Source: Apodospora peruviana (taxonomy: Eukaryota; Ascomycota; Sordariomycetes; Sordariales; Lasiosphaeriaceae). From it: 64,000 nt of DNA. Positions 41,228 through 53,900 of this stretch are shown piece by piece; position 1 is the stretch's first letter, and each line of letters starts with the position of its first letter. The notes under the pieces were generated by a model that saw nothing but the letters and a program-made list of their open reading frames with translations, was not told where the DNA came from and ran no database searches. The stretch lies in assembly GCA_033439685.1 (NCBI GenBank), contig JAUEDM010000001.1, positions 8,680,001 through 8,744,000 on the forward strand, given 5' to 3'. The position numbers and the translations under genes are program-made.

Positions 41228-43305
41228 GTGGTCAGTCAGCCAACCACTGTGACATTCATCTCAGAATGGAACTGTAGCACAAAAATCACCGGTATCAGGC
41301 CTCCTTCTTGTGCATCTTCTTCCGGTCGTGCGTGTAGACCCATGCTGCCGAGTCACGGAGGACTCGCCCTTCATTAGCTACTCGGAATCGAAAACTCGCG
41401 CTTCTGTACGGGTTGTGCTTGACGTAGCTGCAGTGTGGTGAGCCTCGTAGCACCTATCAGTGATCCACCTAAGTAAAAGGAAGTTCTGTTTCTACCGAGA
41501 ATGCTTCTGTGTCCGAAAACCCGTCATCTGCCGTAACTAGACCTCCATTGCCGTCATCAGATAATTTGATGTCTCATGACAACCATCTCTCTCTGCATGT
41601 TTGTTCCCTTAATGTTACAGGAACCTCAAGTAGTTCGGCTATACCGCCGCACAATGTCGATTCTGAAGTAGGATTTTTGAAGGCTCGGCAGCTTGAAAAA
41701 AGATGACTCGGCCACCATGAGTTTTATCAGGAATGACATAGAGCAGATGAAGGCCTCATCGGACATGACGTCCTACCAGGTGATTTGGGTGCTTATACGC
41801 TCTATGGTCCAACAGCCCGACGATATCATTCGCCTACCCTTAATCAACTTGATTTCTGGCCCGCAATGTGTAGCTACTATTCTTAAGATCTGAGACGATA
41901 AGAGAGATATGAACTGATTATAAATGACTGGGAGTCACCAGTTACTGTAGGCATCTAGATAAACCTCATCCACGACTGGCAACTTCTTGTGGTCTTTCTT
42001 ATAACTAAATATTTATCTACATACATATCAATGTTTACCCGATGACCCAGTCTATACTACGATGGTCCTCAAAAACACCAATGACTTATCGGTAGGCAAC
42101 ATAACTCGTATATCACGCAATAACGAGGTTTTGAAGACGAAAGATGTAAAAGGCGGCTTGAAACAGGCAGCTTTTTATAAAGAACAATGCTACGCGCCAC
42201 GCTGGGTCAAGTGACACCATACGTGCAATACACAACTGGTAGTATGCACAATCGCATAGATATAGCTTACCTTACCCACCTCATCATCGCAACTAACACT
42301 ACCACACATTTACAGAGAGTATAAGCGCAACCTAACCAGCGACGATGTTGGCCCATTTGTAAGAAGGCTGCTTGCTTGCTTGCCACCGTGTGCCGTATTG
42401 TGAGACAAAACACCCCTCGGGATATTCGGAGTCGGGAATTCCAATCCACCTCCTCGGAAACAGGCCCGACCCGAACCGAGACCTACCTTATCTTCCCGGG
42501 CGCTGGGCTCAGCTTTTAACCTCAACCCGCCTCCTGCGCCATCACCTGGCCGCTCCACTTGATAGCTGAGAAAGAATATCACCCGACGACAACCACCACG
42601 ACATCCAGAACAAGAACCCGACTTGAACATGAACTAGATATTCTGATCCCGATCTCAATCAAAGCTGCTGGGATGACAAATCAGCTTTCGAATGCTCACG
42701 CTGCCGGCAAGACAGACCACTCAGCCATGGGTTCCGATTCAGTATTGCTTCTCGAGCAGTTGCCCCCGAGGCAAAGATAACAAAGCCGACGGTGGCCAGG
42801 CAGATGGAGATATCATAGGTAGGTAGACGCAGGCGTAGGCGGTAGACATTATCATGGATATCCCGGCAGCTGAGTCCCGCTTTCGCGCGGCAGCCACTGC
42901 CGGACGATAAGAACAGGATTCGGGGACTGGAGAGGAGCGCAATGCAATCTGAAAAGTGTTCCAGACCGTTCTCTGAATTCGAGGCAAACCCGTCCACGCT
43001 CAGCTGGACGCACGGCCGGGAATCCGCAAACAGTATGACGGGGCCAACAAGACCAGAAAGGGAAAGGTATATTGGAAAAAGTGCGGTATGTGCCCCAACA
43101 CTACATGTGCTGGTGCGCTACGAGGACGGCAGTGGATGGAGGATGAGTGACGAGCTTCTTTGGGCGCACAAGGCATTCGTTCTGTTGCAGCAAAGCTACA
43201 TGACATGACGCATGTAGCTGCACGACGTTGAAGATGAGAGCTGAGAAGACGAGGCGAGAGAAAGCGCAGAACCCGACCCCCACGGAACGGAATACTGTAA
43301 GTATT

Positions 43306-43340
43306 GGTTCGGTTCGGTTCAGTTCAGTTCAGTTCAGTTC
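43306..43340. repeat. Pentanucleotide array (GGTTC)3(AGTTC)4
   Basis: Seven consecutive 5-mers with one transition (GGTTC to AGTTC) between the halves, in non-coding DNA. Confidence 0.95.
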
Positions 43341-44015
43341 CGTACCGACAACTCGCGACCGCCTTGGACTCTCTTTCTCATCGGGCCCGCCGTCCATCCC
43401 GGGACGAGAGGTCCTCCGCAATGCCGGGATCTTTTGTCATATCTTCGCCAACGCCTTGGAAAAATAAACCACGTAAGCGGTGCTTGCTCGCAAGTTCCTA
43501 GTTGCATCATCAACGAGACGTGCGATAAAGAGCTTGCATGAACGTCAAACGGGTGATTGGCGCGGATGTCTCCCTCCGCGGCGGCGGTCCTGAAACGACG
43601 AGCTAAGTGACGTGGCTGGTCGAGACCTACTTACCTCGACGGGAGCGGAGAAAAAAGCGTTGGGCCGATAAAAATAGCGGCATGGATTGTGGTTGGGTGA
43701 GGGCGGTGAGATGGTGGCTTCATAATCGGGACCGAATGCGGGGGGTTGAGCACGCCAGCTTATCGCCTGCATCAACTTGGTTTTGGACGACAACCCGACA
43801 GAGCTCGATTGGATTTGGAACGACGACGCCATGGAAGAGCATCCAAAAGCTTGTGGCTGGTTGAGTCTTGCTGATGCAGGTTATGGGGACGACGTGAGCA
43901 TTCGAGTCGACGACACACCATGAAGAAACACCAGACCAAGTTTTTTGGCTGGCCAGACAGCTGAGGTAGCTCATCGTGCCCTTCGCCGCCATGGCTGCAT
44001 GGACGACATCTGTAA

Positions 44016-44039
44016 CCCCCCCCCCCCCCCCCCCCCCCC
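44016..44039. repeat. Poly-C tract of 24
   Basis: An uninterrupted C homopolymer on the plus strand (poly-G on the minus strand), in non-coding DNA; able to form a G-quadruplex in principle. Confidence 0.9.
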
Positions 44040-46664
44040 ACGGAGGCAAAACGCAACACACAAACTTGGAATTCCTGATTCCAGAACTTGATATTGTTTG
44101 CTGCGGCGGTCGACACCTGATACCGACAAATGCAGCACATCTGTATCTTAGGACCGTGGAACGACGCACACAAAGACGAACCGACGGACTGGGAACTGCA
44201 ACTGGCAGATCCGCACTGAGTTTGGCATAGCCTTGAAGCTTGTGTTCTGCAGGGCAGGACTGGGATGAACAACAACTGAAAGGGAACGACGGGTCTCTTC
44301 AACAAGGCATCATTATCGCGGCTGGATCTGGCGGTGACACTTCAACTCATGAGGCCACAAGCCGACCGGCCTTAAGGCTTATCGAGGCAGGCAACTGTGC
44401 CTCAGACGGTGATGATGCGGATGTTTGTGAAAGAGAAAAGTCTTGTCTGTTGGGGGTTCTTGCATGAGATATTGGCCGCCGTCAGGCTGACAGCTCAGAT
44501 TTCTCTTCCAAGCCATGCGGGCTGGATCCGTGTGCGCAAAGCACGCATCATGTGTGAAGCCTGCACGGGCGCAATAGCTCGGTCTTGAAGCGTCTTGACA
44601 CAGGGCTAGCTCGCAGCTGAAAGGCAAGAAGCCGTGACAGAGAGGGGGGACAGCAAGATGGGAAGATAAAGCACGGAACATGTTTTGCGATTTGGATGGA
44701 TAGGTATGAGAGGGCATCGACAGTAGGTGTTGAAGTTGAAGAGAGCATTGGCTGGTTTTGGGGTCCAAACTCGGGCCAAACTCGTCTCCAAACGGAACTA
44801 GCATATCATGATAGCTTCATCCGCTGAATCCGATGTTGCTGATAAATGTGGCTTTGAATCAGTGCTGTTTCGAGAGGCTGGGTCGACTGCTGCAAGATGT
44901 CGGAAATGAAATCTCAAGCCAGCCGCGCAAAACAGAAAGAAACTATCGATGAGAGAAGGCGCGCGCCAGATGAGGGACGTGAAAGGGGTCGCAAAACGGA
45001 GCGTTCCTCTCAAGTCTCGGTGTTTCCTTGGGTTGTCAAAGTCGCAATCGTTGGACGTGTTCAATGCGCTGCCCAGGAGGGCGCTATTGATGCGCCAGAA
45101 AGATCGGTGGAAATTAGCAGCACTGCGCACAGGCAGGGGCTACGGTCAACAACAGAGGAGGTGCCGGTCCGAGTTTTTCGCCTGATTAACTGCAAGTGGC
45201 AGTTGCCCAGGATGCACGGAAAGATACTGCTACTTTAAGCTAGCGCGCAGTTGATGACAGGGACAGCTGCAGGTACAGGGGTTATCCGCGACAGGGATCA
45301 CGCCACATTTTCACCGAATCTGTTTGCTGCTTTTAAAGGCACCTTTCCAGGCTGTCCTTGTCTGATCCAGGCAGCGCGCATGCGCTAGCCGAAAGGGGTA
45401 ATACCAACCTCTACCGAATGGGGTCGCTGATCAGCGCTCGGCTCAGGTGTTCACGATTGCCGGCGACGGACCCCATTGTTAGGGCATCAAGATCGGCCGG
45501 CAAAACAGCACCATCGTCGTCCGATCGCTGGTTAGGTCCACAGGTGGTGGAGTTATAACAGCAAGACGGAGCTATCAGGTAACAATCAAAAATTCGTCTC
45601 GTTCCGGCCTCGTATCTGTTGGTAACCAGCAGGAAGAAAACTGTCCGGTTGGTGGTGGAAGAGTCAAGACAGCCCGATCCGTTTGCGCCGTCTCGTGTTG
45701 GTGGTGTCTTTAGCTGGAGGTCCTAGTCTTATCATTAACGCTTTGTTCGCTGTGTTGCACATTTGTCATTCGGCCCCTGAAAGCTGAAGGCGATAAGAAT
45801 TGGGTGATTCCGGGCAGCTCGTGAAGAAACGGTAGTGGGCGGGTCGAGGTCGGTTGCTTACCGCTCAGGTCATCACCGCAGGATGACAGCCTTTGACCGT
45901 CCCCCCTTTGACAGGCCAGGGCACTTGATAGCGGACTGTGGGCGTCTGGCAGTCCTTTCCGATGGCATTGGAGGGGCAGCCGCCTCCCGTCCAAGTCGAG
46001 ATCCGGGAAACAGCACTCACGGCATTGACCACCCCCACCCCTGCCATTTGCTGATCCGGGCAATCGACGCTAGTCCACCTCGGAGCACTATGCACTGAGC
46101 ACTAACACGAAGGACAGGGAAGGAGGCAGAGACACACCACACATCCGACAGCCAAGGCGCCCAAGGCATTTTGGCTTCATCTCGACTTTCCGTTCTCTCC
46201 CCCCTTCACCACCAGCTCAGCACCAGCTCACACTGAGTTCAGGCTAGCCCCTAGCTGTCGTCCGTCTCCTTTCTCCTGTGAATTCTCACTTGGAGCGCCT
46301 CTCGCTTTCTCCATAATCTTTAACCGCCTATCCATATTCGGCTTACACGATCGCTCCACTGTCGTTTTTTGGTCTTGTCCCTCGAGACTTGCTTGTGAAG
46401 ATCCTCACAACACCATCGAACAACAAACTTTCACTGACAGTCGCTTTGTCCTATCACTCGTTGCACTACTACCTTACTTACTGCTTGGCTTACATCTTAA
46501 TCTCTAATTGTGTAAACATCACAATTCCATTCGGTTAGCGAGCACTTCTCTCGGACCCGGTCCGTAGGGCGAAGCAAGTCCCGGACAATTCTGGGCAAGC
46601 CATCCGGGCGCCCCACTGCCAACACTTCTCTTAAACTCTCGCTGAGAAACCGCTTCTTCTCATC

Positions 46665-48193
46665 ATGGATAGCGACCATTCCTACTCGTCACAAGGCTAC
46701 TACGGCCGCCCGCAAACAGGTATGCCTTCCGCTGCCTCGACGACGGCGCCGACCCCCCAGCGCCCCGGGACACCCAACACCGATGGTGCTGGCGGCCGCA
46801 ACCCCTTCAGCGACGGCGTCGAGTCGCAGGCATCGCACAGGACGCCCGCCAACCCGTTCCAAAGTCCCGATGTCTCCCGCCCGCCCAGCAGCTTCGACTC
46901 GTCCGCCCTCGCCGCCAACTACGAGGAGCGACACCAACGCTACTTCCACTCGCGGCGGGTCAAGAAGGGCGAGGTCGAGAAGCCGTGGATGAACAAGGCC
47001 GACCCCAAGGAGAAGTGGGTTACCATCTTGCCTATCATCGGCATCTTTGTCGGCCTGGCCATTTCGGGTTTCCTGGTGTGGGACGGTATCCGCACCGTCG
47101 TCAAGCACAAGTACTGCCAGGTGCTGGCTGAGGACTGGTCACAAGGTATCCGGTCAGATATCTGGGAGCAGGAGGTGCAAGTTGGTGGGTTCGGGTACGT
47201 TGCATCGCTCTCTTTCCGTCAAGTGGACAACCATACTAATAAGGCAAAAACAGCAATGGTGAGTTCCAGCGAACAACCGCAGACGGCAAGAACGTCTACG
47301 TCGAAGGCGGCCACCTGATCATCAAGGCCACTCCGGAAGACGACGACAAGCTCAGGAAGGAGTACAAGATTGATCTGCTGTCCGACAAGACGTGCACGTC
47401 GACTTCTCGGCTGGCCTGCATCGCCATGACCAACGTGACGGCCGGAAACAGCTCCATCGTGCCACCCGTCCTCTCTGGAAGAATCAACACCCGCAAGGGC
47501 GCGACCATCAAGTACGGCCGCGTCGAGGTCACCGCCAAGCTTCCGGCAGGCGACTGGCTGTGGCCGGCGATCTGGATGATGCCCAAGGACGAGGAGTACG
47601 GGCCCTGGCCTCGGTCGGGCGAGATCGATCTCGCCGAGTCCCGCGGAAACAACTACACCCACCCGCAAGGCGGCAACAACATTGTCTCCTCAACGCTCCA
47701 CTGGGGCCCGAATCCTGCCAACGATGCCTTCTGGCGCACCAACGTCAAGCGGCAGGCGCTGCACACGACCTACTCGTCGTCCTTCCATACTTTTGGCGTC
47801 GAGTGGTCGCAGAAGTATCTCTTCACGTACATCGACTCGCGCCTGCTGCAGGTTCTGTATGTGAACTTTGACTCGCCGATGTGGGAGCGCGGTAATTTTC
47901 CGCCCGTGGATGGGAACAATACGCGCTTTACGGATATCTGGGGCCAGACCAAGGCTTTCAACACGCCGTTCGATAAGCCGTTTTATCTGATTCTGAACGT
48001 TGCTGTTGGTGGGACGAATGGCTGGTTTGAGGATAATGTTGCGGACAAGCCGTGGTTGAACACGAGCCCTAACGCGAAGAAAGACTTTTACCTGGCCAAG
48101 GATAAATGGTTCCCCACTTGGACGCAGCCGCAGATGGAGGTGCAGAAGGTTATGATGTGGCAGCAGTGCGATGGTGATGAGGGTGATCTTTAA
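46665..48193 (+). CDS. Membrane-anchored GH16 beta-glucanase-like protein
   Basis: Two exons, 46665-47194 and 47254-48193, giving 489 residues. The 59-nt intron (gtacgt, branch TACTAAT, acceptor acag) joins VGGFG to NGEFQRTT. Residues 1-117 are a Ser/Pro/Gly-rich cytosolic tail. One TM helix lies at about 118-140 (WVTILPIIGIFVGLAISGFL), so the protein is type II with the enzyme outside. The GH16 fold runs from about 150 to the end, including INTRKGATIKYGRVEVTAKL and LWPAIWMMPKDEEYG. The catalytic motif GEIDLAES has nucleophile Glu300, Asp302 and acid/base Glu305 (the E-x-D-x-x-E, laminarinase-like type). N-glycosylation sequons (NVT, NSS, NYT) are present. Probable role: cleavage or remodelling of beta-1,3 or mixed-linked glucan at the cell surface. 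Substrate is not provable from sequence. Confidence 0.9.
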
Positions 48194-48614
48194 AGGGGAA
48201 GTTAGTTTGTGGCTAGTTTTGGATATGATGCGCGGTTAAATAATGGTTGGTGTTTTTTGGACATAGATTGGATATTGGTCTTTTTTTTTCTTTTAATTAT
48301 TTGGATTCCATTTTCTTTTTTCTATTTCGTGTTTTATGTTATTTCTGAGATATATAACGGATACATATGAGCTGGAGAAAACGGGCAAATACTTGTAATC
48401 TACCTGGCTGCAGTGCCGCGCTCACTTACTAGAGCTAAGCACCTAGGAACAACAATACAAATAAACATTGATGAACCACGTCGAGCTTTCGTAATGCCAT
48501 CTTTCTCTGAAGTGAAGATTCTTCAAGGCATTAAAGCTCCTTTGATCAATCACTCGTGGGCGCGATGACTGACTGACTCGTGAAATAATTTGGATTGTAT
48601 GGCAGTGTTGAAGG

Positions 48615-48636
48615 TGAAGCATGCATGCATGCTTCA
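48615..48636. repeat. Perfect 22-bp palindrome
   Basis: Centred on three overlapping ATGCAT/GCATGC units (TGAAGCATGC...GCATGCTTCA) about 420 nt after the GH16 stop codon. It could be a protein-binding site, a hairpin, or chance. Confidence 0.8.
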
Positions 48637-50788
48637 GGATCTTGGTTCGTTAAGCTTCACTGGAAATGGCTCTCACTGATATGTAGCAATGTCTGAAGTT
48701 GTTATGCCCATCCCATCCGGGTAAAGCACCATGTTCATGTTCATGTTGTCTCCCTCCGTCTTTGTGTATAAACCAAATGCTTGCTGCATCTTCAGGTCAC
48801 ACACAGTCTGGATGCCCGTTAAATTCTTTTCTTGGTGGTGGTGGTGACTTGCCCAGTCAGATCATAGCATCAACGCCATGCGTCCCGAAAGAGGCGATTA
48901 ACGAGATCGGGGCAACCACGGCTGACAGACTGCTGCAAAGGCACGGGCTTTGATCAGATACAAAGGGCTGGGTGGGCAGCATTCTATCTTGCCTTATCTT
49001 TGAGGCTCTGTCTGCTTCCCCTCCCCATGTGCGACGTCAAAGACTCTTTCGTCTGGCTTCCTCCATCCAGCTTCCAGTTTACCTTTTTTCCCTACACTTG
49101 GTTAACCTGCTTCGCTCCGTACATTGCAAACCCGCCCATGCTTCTTCCAAAAAGATGAGTGTCTGTCTGCTGGATAGAACGTGGATGGAGTTATTCCGTC
49201 TGACGGCTTTTCTTCGTTCCCCTCTACAATTTACCATCGCTTTCCCCTCCGTACCCGCGGAACTCCCATCCACGACTACGAAGCAACCATGATGCCAATG
49301 TCTCGAACAAGAAACGCAAAGCCACACTGGGCTCCGAAGTGACAAGACAGCCGAAATGTTCCATGATGGCCTGCTACACCACGGTCGGTGCTGTTTGTAA
49401 CAGCTGTCGCATTCCGACCAGTCTGGAAACCGGCTTGTTGGTCTTTAAGGAGAAGTAAACACGACAGCAACCCAGCCGAGCACCACAAACTTATCCACTT
49501 TACGCAAGCCAAGTTGGACGATAAAAGACGACAGAGAGACAGACACAACTCGAGAGACGGGATAGGCAGGGCGCCGACAGCCGAGAGTCGACAGTCGACC
49601 ATCTGAAACCAGCATCTCCTGATGCCAGCAGATAACATTACCTGGATATGTTGCTTTTCAGTATACTCTTATATCTCCACTGCTTGATATCCTTTTTCCC
49701 CCTGCATTTTGGGCAAAAGCGTTGCCTTTTTGGCGGTGTGCCGCACCCGAGAAAGGATGACAAACCGACCGAAGAACGAACAAATACCGCACCGCCACGA
49801 ACAACCACCAAGTCAAACTGCCGTTGACCATCAATAAATTTCCCTGCATTCTTAATACTGGCTACCATCAGCTAAGTTCTGCTGCTGTGCTACGAAACGA
49901 ATATGTTTGTTTTCTTTGTTTACTGTTCGGCCATAGTCAAAAAGGGGTAAACTGGTCTAGACCACAATAGACCACCGATCGGCAGGAAAAGGGGTAAATA
50001 CCAGGCTAGCGCAGCAAGCATAACTCAAGTAAACACCAACACGTCATGAACATCCATAAAGACGGACACACCGGACCTCGAATCTACTTAACAATTATCA
50101 TTCTCCCATTTCATCATCGATTATCTCTCCCGGATCTCCGCTGACAGTTTACAGCTCCGGTGCCGGTTGCCCCCAGTGAACTCGACTCGATCAACATCAA
50201 CACCAACCCCTCGAAAGGCGTACACAGACTCCGTCTCTGCCAAATACTGGCCAAGACCTTGCCATCTAGCGGACGATCCTACGAAGCACCGACAATCAGC
50301 ACGCTTGTCGAGGTCATGAAGCCTACTACGAGACCAAGCTTACTGGCGTCGGTCGCGCAGGAGCAACGGCAGCGGTTGTTGGTCCGGACGGAATCACGAA
50401 CAACGGACATGGACGTCCGGCAGTGAAAGACAATCTATCACATTCTTTTACGGACCAAGCAAGCGCCTCACGTCAGAAATTACGGGGATGGATATCACCA
50501 ACAAACAAACTCGAGCGAGCGCGGTAAAATATCATCGATCCTTCTCAAGTTCCAATCGCGCCAGAGTGGCCGCTAGCGCCAACTCTAACTTCACTCCACT
50601 CCACCTCACTTCACTTCACATCGCTTGCCAGCCAGCACGGAGTCCACAACGGATGCCGGACGCCGAAAAATATGGTCTGACGCAAGCAAATAGTTTCACT
50701 ACCGGATTATCTTGGCTTTCTTGGAATGGAGTCAAGTCAGCGCTAACTTACGGAGCCTCGATTGAACCGTTTTTAATAATTTTTTTTT

Positions 50789-50982
50789 CTGACAGCTCGC
50801 GCGGCCGTTTCTTTACGCCGGCCTGCTACACTATGATCGGGCTGGTCTAGCCGCTATTCTAACCACAGCAAACCAATTTCTCTGACAGCTCGCACCGTAT
50901 CCATATGGCACGTGTATGGGTATATGTCGGGCTGGTACACTACACAACAATCAGGCTGGTCTAGCCGCTATTCTAACCACTG
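50789..50982. repeat. Diverged tandem duplication, two units of about 82 and 102 bp
   Basis: Unit 1 (50789-50870) and unit 2 (50881-50982) both start CTGACAGCTCGC and both end with GGCTGGTCTAGCCGC and TATTCTAACCAC. The middles are partly alike (CTACACTA versus GTACACTACA). Non-coding. Confidence 0.75.
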
Positions 50983-53900
50983 CAGTCCATCAAGCGATGT
51001 ACCAACCACACCCGAGCAGATCAACACCAAACCGAATCGGGGGACACCAGTCTGTTGGAACGCTAGCCCTCGAGTTGTTCTCGACGAGTTCTAGCCTCCC
51101 TATCGTCGTCGGATTCTTTGGGACACTTGCAATGGCAATCCAATGACGCGTGTGTGACAAAGCTGCACGGCCTTGCATGGTATATTGGGTGGCCGATTGA
51201 GCTGAGCGAGCTGACTGACTGACTGACTGAGCGTGAGCGAGAAGAGATGGATAGTGCCATGCGACGTCATGCAGATGCGATGCACGACGACAGAATCGTT
51301 CCAACAAACATATTTGCACTTATCGACACCCCCCGACAGCGATACAGTCTGGTTCATATCAATATTGGCTGGGCGCTGGGCAGTAAGCATTGGGTGATGT
51401 GAGATGGATGGGGGTCATTTGGAGATACTACCGGCGGTGGTGACAGGGATGTTGCTACCTGACCGACCCCAACTCATAAGGCACATTAGGACTCTTCAAC
51501 AACGACAACGGGAACCACGGCCAAGCTCCTGAGCTCCGGATCCGGTACTTCAGGTATGTGGGACGATATGGGCGGATTGTCGTTTGCACCTTCTGTTGCG
51601 CGCTCAGCGACTCGCTCGGAGGAGAGAGGATCTCACCGACCGTTGGCTCTTGCCGCCTCAAACTAACCCCCGTTCAACCTGGTAAGGAAGGGCAAGTGCG
51701 GCTCACAATCATCACGGTAGGTAGCAACTGTCACATTGGGTTGCGTTTCCAGATCCAGATCCTTTGGGACGGGGGATGTTAGGTGTCGTTCAACGCTTCG
51801 TGTTGTTGCGCTGCTTACACTTGGCAAGTTGATTCTGATAGCAAAATGCTACCGGATCAGTACCTTAAGAAAGCCGTTATGACATGGAAAAATAGGGGAC
51901 AGAGATAAAAATTGCATGCGAGAGTCTCGTCAGCACGGAGGTGGTATCGCGCCGACGGATTTGTTGGCCGGATAGGATGGGCCTGAATCTGACAGGTACC
52001 GGACGCGGGATATGAGGTGAGGCAAACGGGGATGTCTATACGGATACGCGCTACGAAGACCGGGTACGATGTATCACCGTATTCTTTGTCTCCAGAATGA
52101 TCAGGAGATGGGTTTGCGTTGTTGTTCAGTTTGAAACTTTGAGCCGTACATACCGGATGTCTCTTGAGGTTAGTCAGTGAGTTCAACCGCCGGCAAGAAC
52201 CGAATAAACTCAAAACGCCTTCCGGAGCCCGATCGACAGCTAAGACCCCGGATCGGCCCCGACAACTTGGTACCGGGCCCCGGCAAAATGCCTTCTCCAC
52301 GGTGGTCCCGGCCCATCGCCGTACCCCTTCCCCGGTAACACTAGCAAACCACAAATGAATACAAAGTTCTGTTAATGCTCCTTGCACTTCTGGCTAAATT
52401 ACGTTTATTCTACGCACGATCCATGACGACGGATTACTTGGGGGTTTTCTCGGTAGATGAATGCTTATCTGATGCTTGGACAACGAAGCAAAATATATTG
52501 CACGTGCAGCCAAATATCTTTCACTTGACACCCTTTGTTGGAAGTGTGATGTCAAAGCGCATGCTTGATTCCCATCTTTTCGGTTTGCGAAGCTCAAACC
52601 GCTGCAACGACAATCCCGTCGTTCAGTCACATGCGAAGCAATTTTGATTGTCTGCCAGCACCACTCGTGTCCTGCGTATCAAGCCGACCAATTGCTCGGA
52701 TTCTTCAACGCTCCGTGGTCCGATATCGATATCGACCCGTGTGGGATTGCATTGCCATGCAATTTCTCGAATTGGTGATAATCAGTGACTGTGACGTCGT
52801 TTGAGTCTGTCCGGTCCGGCTCCGCCCCTGAGAAACGTATCGGACCTTCGGATGTCAACAGGCATCGTCGTCGCACCCATGAGAGAAACCGAGCATCGGC
52901 CCCCCGGCGTGGCGGCACATCTTGATCGGATGCTTGCTGTCCAAGGCTGTAGTGGAGAATTTTCCAGGGGCCCGAGGACGTTGTCAGTGTGCCCTAATTT
53001 CCCAGCCCCTGGCACCCTGCGCCGGTGGAAATTGGCCGCCCAACAACCTGGAACTTCAGGTGAGCCATGAGCCGCCATTGAACGCCTCAACCAAAAAAGA
53101 AAGGAAAAGAAGGGAAAAAAGCGAAAAGATCGCAATTATCTTTTTTGGTCAATTTCTTATCTTTCGTGCTCCCATGCCATCAGCCCTACCTAATACCACC
53201 GGGTACCGAAGTACCGGTCTTACGGATACCGACTGACGAAGAATAGGTCCTTTGTTCGTTTGTGTTAGCGCAAACAGAAGCGATTCCAGACGTCATGCCA
53301 AGTCGAGCTTGAGAATAAAACGCCCAGTCTCTGAGTTTCCATCTCGTGTGCGTGCGATCGTAACTGGAACGGAGGGGACCTGACGGGGAGCCGCCTTTGC
53401 TTCGTCTCAGGTGTCGCGCGCAATTGGTGCCCGGCCGTCAGTGAGGTGGTCTGATTCATTGCGACAGTCCAGTGTCGGAGTCGGATCACGAATTCTTCCC
53501 TCTCTGTCTCGCCACTGGCAGTGATTGGATTGTTGAAGGATACCGAACCGAAGATGGTCGAGATAATGAAATACGAGAAAATCCAGAGGTCTGTAACCCA
53601 AAAATAGTGCACAGCCTCCCCCTCATTGGCAGCTGCCCCTCCAACGAACCGGCCACACTGCGGCTGCGGGGGGAGCTTTTGGAGAAGGGAGCATCAACGC
53701 ACAATCGTTCTGGCCAGTGAGATGCGAGAGCCCTCCGAATGATGTGCATGAGTTCTGGACTAGTTGAAGGGATTATGCTTGCATGTTTAATATACTTTTT
53801 TGGACTTGCGCTCTTGAATTTATCTTCACATGATGATATCGAGAGATAGGTCTTGTTAATAAATCCAACGGAATGACGTCGCTCAATATAGAGCCTCTAA

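Larger units (their letters stand above)
41228..46664. other. Gene-poor region with relic ORFs and microsatellites
   Basis: 5.4 kb. 41,460-41,893 has two consecutive plus frames that may be one broken coding region (see Part 2). 41,880-42,120 is AT-rich. A pentamer array is at 43,306 and a poly-C tract at 44,016. 46,130-46,660 is C/T-rich and likely promoter and leader of the GH16 gene. No other protein can be supported. Confidence 0.5.

Noticed and set aside
44897..45238. 113-codon ORF on plus and 110-codon ORF on minus at the same place
   Set aside because: Both strands are open and neither has a recognisable feature; typical of chance frames in GC-balanced DNA.
46689..47108. 139-codon minus-strand ORF opposite the GH16 gene
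   Set aside because: Antisense shadow of the GC-rich exon 1; no start context or family.
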